DNA of 32,065 nucleotides from an uncultured Brachyspira sp. (GTDB lineage: Bacteria; Spirochaetota; Brachyspiria; Brachyspirales; Brachyspiraceae). The notes below the pieces were generated by a model. It worked only from the letters and a program-made list of their open reading frames with translations. It was not told the DNA's origin and ran no database searches. A program made the translations under genes and the position numbers. Positions within the stretch are counted from its first letter, which is position 1; each line of letters starts with the position of its first letter. The stretch covers positions 1 to 32,065 of the forward strand of contig NZ_CAKVGN010000030.1 in the NCBI RefSeq assembly GCF_934747485.1, in the 5' to 3' direction. Below are positions 18,092 to 26,201 of this stretch, piece by piece.

Positions 18092-19372
18092 TTATAAGTA
18101 TCTATTAGCAAGATCATGTACTACAGAATGATTAAAGGAATGTGAAGATTTATTAGCCTTAACCTTTCCTATTATAGGTCTTCCTAATATATACAAGTCT
18201 CCTATTATATCTAAAATCTTATGTCTTACAAATTCATTATCGAAATGAAGTTTAGTATTAATTACTTTACCGTCGCTAAGAAGTATATGACTTCCTATCA
18301 TACCGCTTCCAGCCATACCCATCTTCTGAGCATAATCAATATTGTCTATAGTGTTAAAAGACCTAGCCTTTCCCACTTCATCAATAAATTGGTCGAAATT
18401 GTCAAACTTGTATGTATACTCCTGAACGCCGATTGTTCCTGCAAAATCTATACGCAAACTCACCTCAAGCCCATTATATGGAGAGAGTATTATATAAGTT
18501 TCATTATCATTCACGTTTCCATAGGTGAGAGTTTCATCTATCACTATAGGCTCTATATAATCATCTTGCTCAACAAAACCCGCCTCTCTCAAAGCCTCGC
18601 AAAATACCAAAGCAGAACCATCAACATTAGGCACTTCTCCGTCGCATTTTACTATTAAATTTGTTATACCCATCATATGAAGTGCTGCCAAGAAATGCTC
18701 TGTTGTTTTTATATATCTGTTCCCTGCCACCAATGCTGTAGAGTTTACCGCTCCGGATTTATCTTTTGAAAGTATGTTGGTATGGTCTAATTTTATTTGG
18801 GTGTTTGTATTAATATCTACAAAAACAATTCCTGTATTAACTTCAGCAGGCACTAAAGTGAGAGCTGTTTTTCTTCCCTCCATTAATGCAAAGCCGCTTA
18901 CTACAATACTTTTAGCAATAGTTCTTTGTTTAACTTTATATTTGTTGTTAGATTTATGATTATGTGTATTGCTGTTGTTTGAGGTATTATTTTCTATACT
19001 GTTTTCATTTTTCTTAAAAACTTCATCGCATGAAGATAATAGTTTGCTTATGCTAATAGGTTTTTCTAAAAAATCATAAGCCCCCATTTTGGTAGCCCTT
19101 ACCGCTGTCTCTACACCAGCATGTCCGCTCATCATAATAACAACAGTATCAGGATATTTATCTTTTATGTTTGATAATATATCCAAGCCGTCTACATTCG
19201 GAAGCCATACATCTAAAAATACTAAATCTATTTTTTTATTATTAAATATCTTTAAAGCTTCCTCATAACTGTTTGCTATATCAACGTCATAGCTCTCATC
19301 TTCTAATACATTCTTACAAGTATTTAAAATATCTTCTTCATCATCTATTATTAATACGCTATTTTTTCTCAT
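18092..19372 (-). CDS. lpxC: Response regulator receiver domain fused to LpxC deacetylase
   Basis: A single 426-residue reading frame with two domains. Residues 1-120 are an NtrC/NtrX-type receiver: acidic pocket D10/D11, phospho-acceptor D54 in VFLDVWLPNVDG, S82 in MMSGHAG, and K104 in FLEKPIS. An Asn/Ser/His-rich linker (about 121-147) follows. Residues 149-426 are UDP-3-O-acyl-N-acetylglucosamine deacetylase, the committed step of lipid A synthesis: QRTIAKSIVVSGFAL, TTEHFLAAL with E225 (base) and zinc ligand H226, EVPNVDGSA, GKARSF, HKILDIIGD with zinc ligands H384 and D388, and H411 in KSSHSFNHSV. LpxC elsewhere is normally about 300 residues without a receiver. It leads a minus-strand operon with the sigma factor and HemW. 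Direct phospho-control of the enzyme is an inference. Confidence 0.93.
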   Translation of the reverse strand: MRKNSVLIIDDEEDILNTCKNVLEDESYDVDIANSYEEALKIFNNKKIDLVFLDVWLPNVDGLDILSNIKDKYPDTVVIMMSGHAGVETAVRATKMGAYDFLEKPISISKLLSSCDEVFKKNENSIENNTSNNSNTHNHKSNNKYKVKQRTIAKSIVVSGFALMEGRKTALTLVPAEVNTGIVFVDINTNTQIKLDHTNILSKDKSGAVNSTALVAGNRYIKTTEHFLAALHMMGITNLIVKCDGEVPNVDGSALVFCEALREAGFVEQDDYIEPIVIDETLTYGNVNDNETYIILSPYNGLEVSLRIDFAGTIGVQEYTYKFDNFDQFIDEVGKARSFNTIDNIDYAQKMGMAGSGMIGSHILLSDGKVINTKLHFDNEFVRHKILDIIGDLYILGRPIIGKVKANKSSHSFNHSVVHDLANRYL

Positions 19373-19394
19373 AATTCAATTTTCCTACTCAGAT

Positions 19395-19423
19395 ATAATA
19401 TTATATTAATAATATAAAATCAA
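19395..19423 (-). promoter_or_regulatory. Possible sigma-70 promoter of the receiver-lpxC operon
   Basis: On the minus strand, TTGATT (19418-19423) and TATTAT (19395-19400) are 17 bases apart, with the start codon at 19372. The tract is very AT-rich, so chance matches are likely. Confidence 0.4.
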
Positions 19424-19498
19424 TATATTATATGTATAAATTATCGGAATTATGTTTAATAATATATATATTTATAGTGTTTCGATATTTTATATTAC

Positions 19499-19924
19499 TT
19501 ATTTATTAGATTTTCCTAATTTTTTAAGTAAAGTAATTAATTGCTCACTTTCTTCATCTGTCAAAGGATTCAATTTTTCTAAAAAATCGGCATGTATAGG
19601 AAATATATTTTGCATAACTTTTTTTCCTGTTTTAGTCAAAGATATCTCTACAAATCTTTTATCTAATTCTCCTTCTTTTTTTGAAATATAGCCTCTTTTT
19701 ATAAGTTTATCTATTGTGTATGCTGTCGTAGCTGTAGTTAATAATATTTTTTCGGACAGTTCCTGTACATTCACAACGCTTTTTTTGTTATATAAATATT
19801 CTAAAGCTCCAAACTCACTTCCTGAAAAACCTAAAGATTTTATATTTGCTTTTACTTTTTTGATATATGCATTATGAGCTTTAGATAAAATTACAACAAG
19901 TTTTAAACTATTATTAGTATTCAT
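19499..19924 (-). CDS. MarR-family transcriptional regulator
   Basis: A 141-residue winged-helix regulator of the MarR family, which usually dimerises and releases a palindromic operator when it binds a small phenolic or acyl ligand. The helix-turn-helix is VNVQELSEKILLTTATTAYTIDKLIKRGYI (about residues 50-79) and the wing carries DKRFVEISLTKTGKK, the normal D-R-R-x-x-x-V-x-L-T-x-x-G pattern. AGGA precedes the ATG at a good distance. It is divergent from the acyl-CoA operon, separated by two promoters and a perfect palindrome at 20070-20103, and therefore is the likely regulator of that operon. It lies 126 bases upstream of the receiver-lpxC gene on the same strand; I see no terminator between them. 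Confidence 0.9.
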   Translation of the reverse strand: MNTNNSLKLVVILSKAHNAYIKKVKANIKSLGFSGSEFGALEYLYNKKSVVNVQELSEKILLTTATTAYTIDKLIKRGYISKKEGELDKRFVEISLTKTGKKVMQNIFPIHADFLEKLNPLTDEESEQLITLLKKLGKSNK

Positions 19925-19937
19925 ATAAAGCTTCCTA

Positions 19938-19970
19938 AAATATTTTTTTGAATTATATAAAAAAATATTT
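19938..19970. promoter_or_regulatory. Inverted repeat around the marR -10 box
   Basis: A perfect 12-bp inverted repeat (19938-19949 with 19959-19970, 9-base spacer) brackets the -10 box of the marR promoter. All bases are A/T, so it may be chance; if real it could serve autoregulation. Confidence 0.35.
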
Positions 19971-19980
19971 AATTTGTCAA
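19952..19980 (-). promoter_or_regulatory. Consensus sigma-70 promoter of marR
   Basis: On the minus strand a perfect TTGACA (19975-19980) and perfect TATAAT (19952-19957) are 17 bases apart. Predicted start near 19945, about 20 bases before the ATG. Confidence 0.75.
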
Positions 19981-20038
19981 AATAAATTTTTCTATAAATT
20001 AAAATTAATGAAAATATTTTATGAAATTCAATATTTTA

Positions 20039-20067
20039 TTGACAATGAAATATTTTTTGACTATATT
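20039..20067 (+). promoter_or_regulatory. sigma-70 promoter of the acyl-CoA operon
   Basis: TTGACA at 20039-20044 and TATATT at 20062-20067 with exactly 17 bases between. Predicted start near 20074, inside the palindrome at 20070-20103. Confidence 0.75.
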
Positions 20068-20069
20068 AT

Positions 20070-20103
20070 ATATAAATCAATTAGAATTCTAATTGATTTA
20101 TAT
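20070..20103. promoter_or_regulatory. Perfect 34-bp palindrome, candidate MarR operator
   Basis: Every base from 20070 to 20103 pairs with its mirror partner around a GAATTC centre (20084-20089). The inner core is AATTAGAATTCTAATT at 20079-20094. It begins 3 bases after the -10 box of the acyl-CoA operon promoter and ends 33 bases before the first start codon, so a bound regulator would block initiation. MarR proteins use palindromes of this type. Binding is inferred. Confidence 0.7.
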
Positions 20104-20135
20104 GTAATTATCCTTAAGCATATGTGAGGTATTTT

Positions 20136-21731
20136 ATGATATCTGGTAATTCATTTTGGGATGATAATATAAAAAGCGGCATGGAATACATATCAATAGG
20201 CAATAAAGAAGTATATACGTATAAAGAAGCCTCTAAGAGTATGTATGACATATTATTAAGCAGTGCTTGTAAATATAAAGATAAAATAGGGATAGTTGAT
20301 AGCTGCGGCAAGGGATATTCATATAATCAATTATTAAATCTTGTAGATGAGTTTGCTTGTTATTTGTCTAAGAGTATGAGCAAAGCAAGTAAAGTTGGTA
20401 TATTATTATCTAACAGAGTAGAGTTTTGTATTAGCATTATGGCATTATCCAAATTGGCTTGTGTTTCTGTAATTTTTCCATCTAAGTATAAGGCATCTGA
20501 GGTAAAGTCATTATATGATAAGATTCATATAGATTGTTTAATAGTAGAAGATTCATATTTAGATTATTTTTCTGATGAAGAGAAATTGAATAAAGTAGTA
20601 TGTGAAAGCAGCGGTGAGTATGGTTTTCATTACATATATAACAGCAGTTTATCATTTCATAATGAAGAAGTTATTTCAAGAGATTTACATGATGATGCCA
20701 TTATAATGTTTACTTCAGGCACTACTTCTAAGAGCAAGGCTGTATTATTAAAGAATTACAATTTAGTTCATGCCATTATAAGTTATAATAGGATTTTATC
20801 TATCACAGAGAAAGATATATCTATAATAGCTACGCCAATTTATCATATAACAGGTATTATAGCATTGTTTGGTCTTTTTATTTATTCTGGGGGGCTTTTA
20901 TTTTTAAAGAAATCATTCAATGCCAAAGAGGTATTAGACACTGTATTAGCGAATAATGTTACATTTATACATGCCTCTCCTACTGTATTTTCTCTTCTTA
21001 TAGAGTTAATGGATAATTATCCATCTCTTCCGAGTTTAAGGAGTTTTGCTTGCGGAAGCAGCAATATGACGCCTAATAATATTTTAAAAATAAAAGAGTG
21101 GCTTCCTCAAGTAGATTTTCATACTGTATATGGTTTAACAGAGACATCTTCTCCGGGCACTATATTTCCTATAGGTGCGGCAGACAGCAAGTATATAGGC
21201 TCATCTGGATTACCTATACCGGGTTTTGATATAAAGATAGTAGATGAAGAGTTTAAAGAATGTAAGTTTGGTGAAATTGGTGAGATATGTGTGAGGGGGG
21301 CTGTGGTATTGGAGAGGTATTACAATTTAGATAGCGACAGCATAGTAGATGGCTGGTTAAAGACTGGGGATATAGGATATTTAAATGAAGATGGGTATTT
21401 ATATGTGGTAGATAGGAAAAAAGATTTAATTAATAAGGGGGGAGAGAAGATTTGCAGTTTTGATGTTGAAAATGAGATATCTAAGATTGAGGGGGTATTA
21501 GAGTCTGCGGTGGTGGCGAGATTAGATGATAAATACGGAGAGGTTCCGGTTGCTATGGTAAAACTCATGTCTGGATATAGTTATAGTTATGAGGATTTTT
21601 ATAAGATTTTAATTAATAACTTAGCTAAATATAAAGTTCCTGTAGACATTATATTTACAGATGAGTTGCCAAAAACTGCGAATGGAAAAGTAGACAAAAA
21701 AGAAATAAAAAAAATTTTTAATAATAAATAA
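20136..21731 (+). CDS. AMP-forming acyl-CoA synthetase
   Basis: A 531-residue member of the acyl-adenylate-forming family, which activates a carboxylic acid with ATP and CoA. Visible motifs: phosphate loop IIMFTSGTTSKSKAVLLKN, adenine-binding VYGLTETSSPGT, hinge region GWLKTGDIGYLNEDGYLYVVDRKKDLIN, GGEKICSFDVE, and the C-terminal catalytic Lys in PKTANGKVDKKE. The P-loop is slightly unusual, with SKSK where most relatives have GxPK. The frame is open from a GTG at 20124, but the ATG at 20136 lies 6 bases after GAGG (20126-20129), so I use it. It is the first gene of a seven-gene operon under the promoter at 20039. The acid used is unknown; the neighbouring genes favour a short-chain hydroxy or keto acid. 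Confidence 0.88.
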   Translation: MISGNSFWDDNIKSGMEYISIGNKEVYTYKEASKSMYDILLSSACKYKDKIGIVDSCGKGYSYNQLLNLVDEFACYLSKSMSKASKVGILLSNRVEFCISIMALSKLACVSVIFPSKYKASEVKSLYDKIHIDCLIVEDSYLDYFSDEEKLNKVVCESSGEYGFHYIYNSSLSFHNEEVISRDLHDDAIIMFTSGTTSKSKAVLLKNYNLVHAIISYNRILSITEKDISIIATPIYHITGIIALFGLFIYSGGLLFLKKSFNAKEVLDTVLANNVTFIHASPTVFSLLIELMDNYPSLPSLRSFACGSSNMTPNNILKIKEWLPQVDFHTVYGLTETSSPGTIFPIGAADSKYIGSSGLPIPGFDIKIVDEEFKECKFGEIGEICVRGAVVLERYYNLDSDSIVDGWLKTGDIGYLNEDGYLYVVDRKKDLINKGGEKICSFDVENEISKIEGVLESAVVARLDDKYGEVPVAMVKLMSGYSYSYEDFYKILINNLAKYKVPVDIIFTDELPKTANGKVDKKEIKKIFNNK

Positions 21732-21748
21732 AAAAAGGAAAGGATTGT

Positions 21749-23341
21749 ATGTTAAAAAATAATTTCATAACAGCACAAGAAGCAGCAGAAATAGTTGAGG
21801 ATAATAAGACTATATGTACTATAGGTATGACATTAGTAAGTGCCAGCGAATCTATATTAAAGGCTTTAGAGAAGAGGTTTTTAGAGACTAAGCATCCTGG
21901 CAATCTTACTTTATTACATTCTTGTGGACAGAGTGATAGAAAAGATGGTATACAGCATTTTGCTCATGAAGGATTTGTTACAAGGATTATCGGTTCGCAT
22001 TGGGGATTGCAGCCTAGATGGATGGAGATGATTGCTAACAATAAAGTAGATGCTTATTGTATGCCTCAAGGACAGATAGCACAGCTTTACAGGAGCATGG
22101 CTTGCGGTTTACCCGGTAAGATATCTAAGGTTGGTTTAAAGACATTTGTTGATCCTCGAGTAGAGGGCGGAAAGATGAACGAGAGAACTAAGAAGCTTAA
22201 TGAAGATATGTCTGAAATTATTATGATAGATAATGAAGAGTATATGTTATACAAATCTATACCTATAGATTATTGTATAATAAGGGGAACTGTATGCGAT
22301 GAGATGGGTAATTTGACAACAGACGAAGAGGCTATGAAGTTAGAAGTATTGCCTGCTGTGTTGGCTACAAAGAGATTTGGGGGCAAGGTAATAGCACAAG
22401 TTAAGCATGTTGCAGAAACAGGAACATTAAATCCAAAGAGTGTTACAGTACCGGGAGTATTTATAGACCATGTAGTAGTTTGTGATAATCCATTTGAAGA
22501 CCATAGACAAACATCTTCTTGGTATTTTGATCCGTCTTATTGCGGTCAATTAAGAGCACCTCAAAGCAATATTCAGCCGTTAGAGTTTAGTGTTAGGAAG
22601 TTTATAGGACGCAGGGCTTGTATGGAAATAAAGGCTGGAGATATTATCAATTTAGGAACTGGGATACCAAATGATGTTGTAGGAAAGATATGTAATGAAG
22701 AGGGGGTTGCTGATGATATTATGATTACGGTAGAGTCTGGAATATACGGAGGGGTACAGGCTAGCGGAATAGATTTTGGTATAGGGAAGAATTTATATGC
22801 AATGATTACGCATCATGAACAGATGGATTATTATAATGGAGCGGGGGTTGATGTTACATTTATGGGGGCTGGCGAATTGGATCAATATGGAAATGTTAAT
22901 TCTACGAAGATGGGAGACAGATGTACTGGGGCTGGAGGTTTTATAGATATTACTCAAAATGCTAAAAAAGTTGTATTTTGTGCTACTTTTACGGCTTCAG
23001 GATGTGAGTATTCTTTTGAGAACAATCAATTAAAGATAGTGAAAGAGGGCAAGATTAGGAAGATGGTTTCTAAGGTTGGGCAGATATCTTTTAATGGGGA
23101 GATTGCTAGGGCTAAGGGACAGAAGGTTGTTTTTGTAACGGAGAGGGCTGTATTTGAGATAGTGAAAGAGGGGGTTGTTCTTACAGAGATAGCACCGGGT
23201 ATAGATTTACAAAAGGATATATTGGAGCTTATGGATTTCAAGCCTATTATTGCTGAGAATTTAAAAGTAATGGATTTAGATTTATTTAATATAGAAGGTA
23301 AATCTAATTTAAAAGATAAAATTATTAATAATAAAAAATAG
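21749..23341 (+). CDS. Acyl-CoA:acetate CoA-transferase (YdiF/propionate CoA-transferase type)
   Basis: A 530-residue family I CoA-transferase in which both halves (alpha and beta) are fused in one chain, as in propionate CoA-transferase and E. coli YdiF. It moves CoA between short-chain acids through a glutamyl-CoA intermediate; the expected catalytic Glu is E329 in ITVESGIYGG. The N-terminal half begins ITAQEAAEIVEDNKTICTIG and has GSHWGLQPRWMEM; the C-terminal half has GDIINLGTGIPNDV. Its presence next to an ATP-dependent ligase gives the operon two ways to load CoA, one costing ATP and one recycling acetyl-CoA. It starts 17 bases after the ligase gene, with the ribosome binding site AAAGGAAAGGA. 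Confidence 0.9.
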   Translation: MLKNNFITAQEAAEIVEDNKTICTIGMTLVSASESILKALEKRFLETKHPGNLTLLHSCGQSDRKDGIQHFAHEGFVTRIIGSHWGLQPRWMEMIANNKVDAYCMPQGQIAQLYRSMACGLPGKISKVGLKTFVDPRVEGGKMNERTKKLNEDMSEIIMIDNEEYMLYKSIPIDYCIIRGTVCDEMGNLTTDEEAMKLEVLPAVLATKRFGGKVIAQVKHVAETGTLNPKSVTVPGVFIDHVVVCDNPFEDHRQTSSWYFDPSYCGQLRAPQSNIQPLEFSVRKFIGRRACMEIKAGDIINLGTGIPNDVVGKICNEEGVADDIMITVESGIYGGVQASGIDFGIGKNLYAMITHHEQMDYYNGAGVDVTFMGAGELDQYGNVNSTKMGDRCTGAGGFIDITQNAKKVVFCATFTASGCEYSFENNQLKIVKEGKIRKMVSKVGQISFNGEIARAKGQKVVFVTERAVFEIVKEGVVLTEIAPGIDLQKDILELMDFKPIIAENLKVMDLDLFNIEGKSNLKDKIINNKK

Positions 23342-23353
23342 GGGGTATTAGAT

Positions 23354-24097
23354 ATGTCTAAGATTTTAGATGGTAAAGTAGCCATAGTTACAGGTTCTGG
23401 AAGAGGATTAGGAAAGGGAATAGCAAAGAAATTAGCTGAGAAGGGGGCTAAGGTTATAGTTTCAGATGTGATTATGGAGAATGCCAAAGAATGTGTTGAT
23501 GAGATAAAGAGAGATGGAGGAGAGGCTTTATGTGTTGCTTGCAATATTGCAAAATTAGAAGATGTTTGCAATATATATGCTGTTGCTATTAAAGAATACG
23601 GCAGTGTTGATATAGTTGTAAACAATGCGGGTATTAATAAAGATGCCATGCTTCATAAGATGACAGATGAGCAGTGGGATAATGTTATAGCTATTAATTT
23701 AACAGGAACTTTTTATATGACCAGAGAGGCTGCAAAGATAATGAGAGAGAAAGGATATGGAAGGATTATTAATATTTCTTCTATGAGCTGGCTTGGCAAT
23801 ATTGGTCAGGCTAATTATGCTGCTTCTAAGGCTGGAGTTATTGGGGTTACTAAGACTGCTGCTAGAGAATTGGCTTCTAAGGGTATAACTTGCAATGCTA
23901 TTTGTCCTGGTTTTATAGAGACAGATATGACAAGAGGCGTACCAGAGAAGGTTTGGGATATAATGATTAGCAAGATACCTGCAGGAAGGGCTGGAAGTGC
24001 TGAAGATGTTGGAAATATGGTTGCGTTTTTAGCATCTGATGAGGCTTCTTACATAAACGGTCAGATAATAGAAGTTAGCGGTGGAATGATATTATAA
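23354..24097 (+). CDS. SDR-family 3-oxoacyl reductase (FabG/PhaB-like)
   Basis: A 247-residue classical short-chain dehydrogenase. The cofactor motif TGSGRGLGKG (14-23), NNAG (90-93), N115, and the catalytic S142, Y155 and K159 (ISSMSWLGNIGQANYAASKAG) are all present, and the length is typical. FabG and PhaB enzymes interconvert 3-oxoacyl and (R)-3-hydroxyacyl thioesters with NADPH. The location between a CoA-transferase and a thiolase, away from any fatty acid synthesis genes, suggests that it works on acetoacetyl-CoA / (R)-3-hydroxybutyryl-CoA rather than on ACP substrates. It starts 12 bases after the CoA-transferase stop, with a GGGGG ribosome binding site. Cofactor preference cannot be read with confidence. 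Confidence 0.9.
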   Translation: MSKILDGKVAIVTGSGRGLGKGIAKKLAEKGAKVIVSDVIMENAKECVDEIKRDGGEALCVACNIAKLEDVCNIYAVAIKEYGSVDIVVNNAGINKDAMLHKMTDEQWDNVIAINLTGTFYMTREAAKIMREKGYGRIINISSMSWLGNIGQANYAASKAGVIGVTKTAARELASKGITCNAICPGFIETDMTRGVPEKVWDIMISKIPAGRAGSAEDVGNMVAFLASDEASYINGQIIEVSGGMIL

Positions 24098-24127
24098 TTT
24101 TATATAAATATAAAGGAGTTAACTATT

Positions 24128-25309
24128 ATGAATAAAAAAATTGTATTAATTAGCGGGGTAAGAACTGCTATAGGTGAGTTTATGGGAGGACTTAGCTCTA
24201 TAAATCAGATAGATTTAGGAGGTATTGTTATTAAAGAGGCTGTAAATAGAGCTAAGATATCCAAAGAGAAAGTAGATGAGGTTATAGTTGGTAATGTAGG
24301 ACAGATAGCTGACAGCGGATTTATAGCAAGAGCTGCGATGTTTAAAGCTGGATTAGAAAAAGAAACTACAGCATACAGCGTTAATAGACAATGCGGAAGC
24401 GGATTACAAGCTATAGTAGATGGGGCTTTAGAGATAATGACTGGAAATTCTAATGTTGTAGTTGCATGCGGTACAGAGAATATGTCAAGACTTCCATATT
24501 ATGTTACTAATGTTAGAGGCGGCTATAGAATGGGACATCAGCAATTGGAAGACGGACTTATAGATATATTGACTTGGCCTTTAGGACCTTTTCATAATGG
24601 TACTACTGCTGAGAATGTTGCTGATAAGTATTCAATAAGCAGAGAGGATCAAGATAAGTTTGCTTTATCTAGTCAGGAGAAGATGATAAAGGCACAAGAT
24701 GAAGGTAAGTTTAAAGAAGAAATAATACCAGTAGAAGTAAAAACAAAAAAAGAAACTATGATTATAGATACAGATGAGCACCCTAAGAGAGGACTTACTT
24801 TAGAAAAGTTATCTAAGTTAAAGGCTGCTTTTAGAGAGAATGGTTCTGTTACTGCGGGTAATTCATCTGGTATAAATGACGGGGCTGCTGCTGTGGTATT
24901 AACTACTGAAGATATGGCTAAGGAATTGGGAGCTAAACCTTTGATGGAGTTTGTGGGTTATGCTGTGGCTGGTAATGAGGCTGAGTTGATGGGTTTTGGT
25001 CCTGCTTTGTCTACTAAGAAATTATTGAAAAAACTTAATATGAGTATTAAAGATATTGATTTGGTAGAATTAAATGAGGCATTTGCTTCTCAGAGCTTAG
25101 CAGTTATTAGAGACCTCGGCTTAGATGAAAGTATAGTTAATGTTAATGGCGGGGCTATATCTCATGGACACCCTGTTGGTGCTACTGGCTGTATATTGAC
25201 TGTAAAAATGATGCATGAGATGAAGAGAAGAAAATCTGAGTTGGGTTTAATAAGTATGTGTATAGGCGGCGGTCAAGGAATTTCTGCTATATTTAGAAAT
25301 TTACAATAA
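24128..25309 (+). CDS. Acetyl-CoA C-acetyltransferase (thiolase)
   Basis: A 393-residue biosynthetic/degradative short-chain thiolase that makes or cleaves acetoacetyl-CoA. The three catalytic residues fall at the same numbers as in the well studied Zoogloea enzyme: C89 in SVNRQCGSG, H348 in GAISHGHPVGATG, and C378 in SMCIGGGQG. LNEAFASQSLAV is the usual additional motif. A good ribosome binding site (AAAGGAG) precedes the ATG. Between the SDR gene and 3-hydroxybutyryl-CoA dehydrogenase it completes a C4 module. Either atoB- or thlA-type names could be used; I leave the symbol empty since the direction of flux is unknown. Confidence 0.95.
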   Translation: MNKKIVLISGVRTAIGEFMGGLSSINQIDLGGIVIKEAVNRAKISKEKVDEVIVGNVGQIADSGFIARAAMFKAGLEKETTAYSVNRQCGSGLQAIVDGALEIMTGNSNVVVACGTENMSRLPYYVTNVRGGYRMGHQQLEDGLIDILTWPLGPFHNGTTAENVADKYSISREDQDKFALSSQEKMIKAQDEGKFKEEIIPVEVKTKKETMIIDTDEHPKRGLTLEKLSKLKAAFRENGSVTAGNSSGINDGAAAVVLTTEDMAKELGAKPLMEFVGYAVAGNEAELMGFGPALSTKKLLKKLNMSIKDIDLVELNEAFASQSLAVIRDLGLDESIVNVNGGAISHGHPVGATGCILTVKMMHEMKRRKSELGLISMCIGGGQGISAIFRNLQ

Positions 25310-25334
25310 TAAATACTTATTGGGAGTACAAATA

Positions 25335-26180
25335 ATGGAAAAGAAAGTTTCTGTTATAGGTTCAGGGTTAATGGGCAGCGGAATAGCTCAGGTATTTGCA
25401 TATTCTGGATTTAATACTGTTTTGATTGATATTAAAGAAAGTTTTGTAGAGAATGCTTTGAGTAAAATAGAAAAACAATTAGAACGTATGGTAGAAAAAA
25501 ATAAATGTTCTAATGATGAGAAAAATGCTGTTTTATCAAGAATCAAAATTTCTACTAACTATGATGATGCTAAAGATAGTGAGTTGGTTGTAGAGGCTGT
25601 AAATGAGAATATTGAGATAAAAAAAGATGTTTTTAGGAAGTTAGATAGTATATGTAATAAAGAAACAATACTCGCTTCTAATACTTCTACTTTATCTATA
25701 GCTTCTTTGGCATCTGTAACTAACAGAGCAGATAAAGTGATAGGTATGCATTTTTTTATTCCGGCACCTGTGATGAAATTGGTTGAGATAATACCTTCTA
25801 TTAATACTTCATTGGAAACTTTAAATTTTATTAAAGATGTATCTGATAAACTTAATAAAGTTTCTGTAACAGCGAAAGATTTTCCGGGCTTTATTGTTAA
25901 TAGAATATTTGTTCCTATGTGGAATGAAGCTATGTTTTTAGTTATGGAAGGCATAGACCCAAAAGATATAGACAATGCCATGAAATATGGAGCTAATTTA
26001 CCTATGGGACCTTTGGAGTTGGCAGATTTTGCTGGGCTTGATACGGTGCTTTCTGTAATGAATACGTTATATGATGGGTTTAAAGATTCCAAATTTAGAC
26101 CATGTCCTCTTCTTGTCAAAAAAGTAGAATCCGGTAATTTGGGAAGAAAAACAGGAAAAGGATTTTATGATTATAAATAA
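25335..26180 (+). CDS. hbd: 3-hydroxybutyryl-CoA dehydrogenase
   Basis: A 281-residue NAD(P)-dependent (S)-3-hydroxybutyryl-CoA dehydrogenase. The Rossmann motif VIGSGLMGSGIAQ (7-19) is at the N-terminus, SNTSTLSI (115-122) carries the conserved Ser, and the catalytic His-Glu pair is H139 in GMHFFIPAP and E151 in KLVEII; FPGFIVNRIFVPMWNEA supplies the active-site Asn. The frame is open upstream from a TTG at 25320, but GGGAG at 25322-25326 lies 8 bases before the ATG at 25335, which I use. It has the (S) specificity expected of the family, whereas the SDR enzyme next door is expected to be (R)-specific, so the operon seems to handle both stereoisomers. No crotonase or acyl-CoA dehydrogenase gene is present. 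Confidence 0.93.
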   Translation: MEKKVSVIGSGLMGSGIAQVFAYSGFNTVLIDIKESFVENALSKIEKQLERMVEKNKCSNDEKNAVLSRIKISTNYDDAKDSELVVEAVNENIEIKKDVFRKLDSICNKETILASNTSTLSIASLASVTNRADKVIGMHFFIPAPVMKLVEIIPSINTSLETLNFIKDVSDKLNKVSVTAKDFPGFIVNRIFVPMWNEAMFLVMEGIDPKDIDNAMKYGANLPMGPLELADFAGLDTVLSVMNTLYDGFKDSKFRPCPLLVKKVESGNLGRKTGKGFYDYK

Positions 26181-26201
26181 ACATTATTCAAGGATATTAT
26201 T

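Noticed and set aside
18221..18658. Plus-strand frame of 145 codons
   Set aside because: Antisense shadow of the LpxC domain; no start signal.
18092..19372. Receiver-LpxC as two genes fused by a sequencing error
   Set aside because: The frame is continuous through a low-complexity Asn/Ser-rich linker typical of real interdomain linkers, and no start codon with a ribosome binding site precedes the LpxC part.
23026..23649. Long minus-strand frame (207 codons)
   Set aside because: Antisense shadow across two well supported enzyme genes; low-complexity Ser/Ile-rich translation.
25559..26119. Minus-strand frame of 186 codons
   Set aside because: Antisense shadow of the 3-hydroxybutyryl-CoA dehydrogenase gene.
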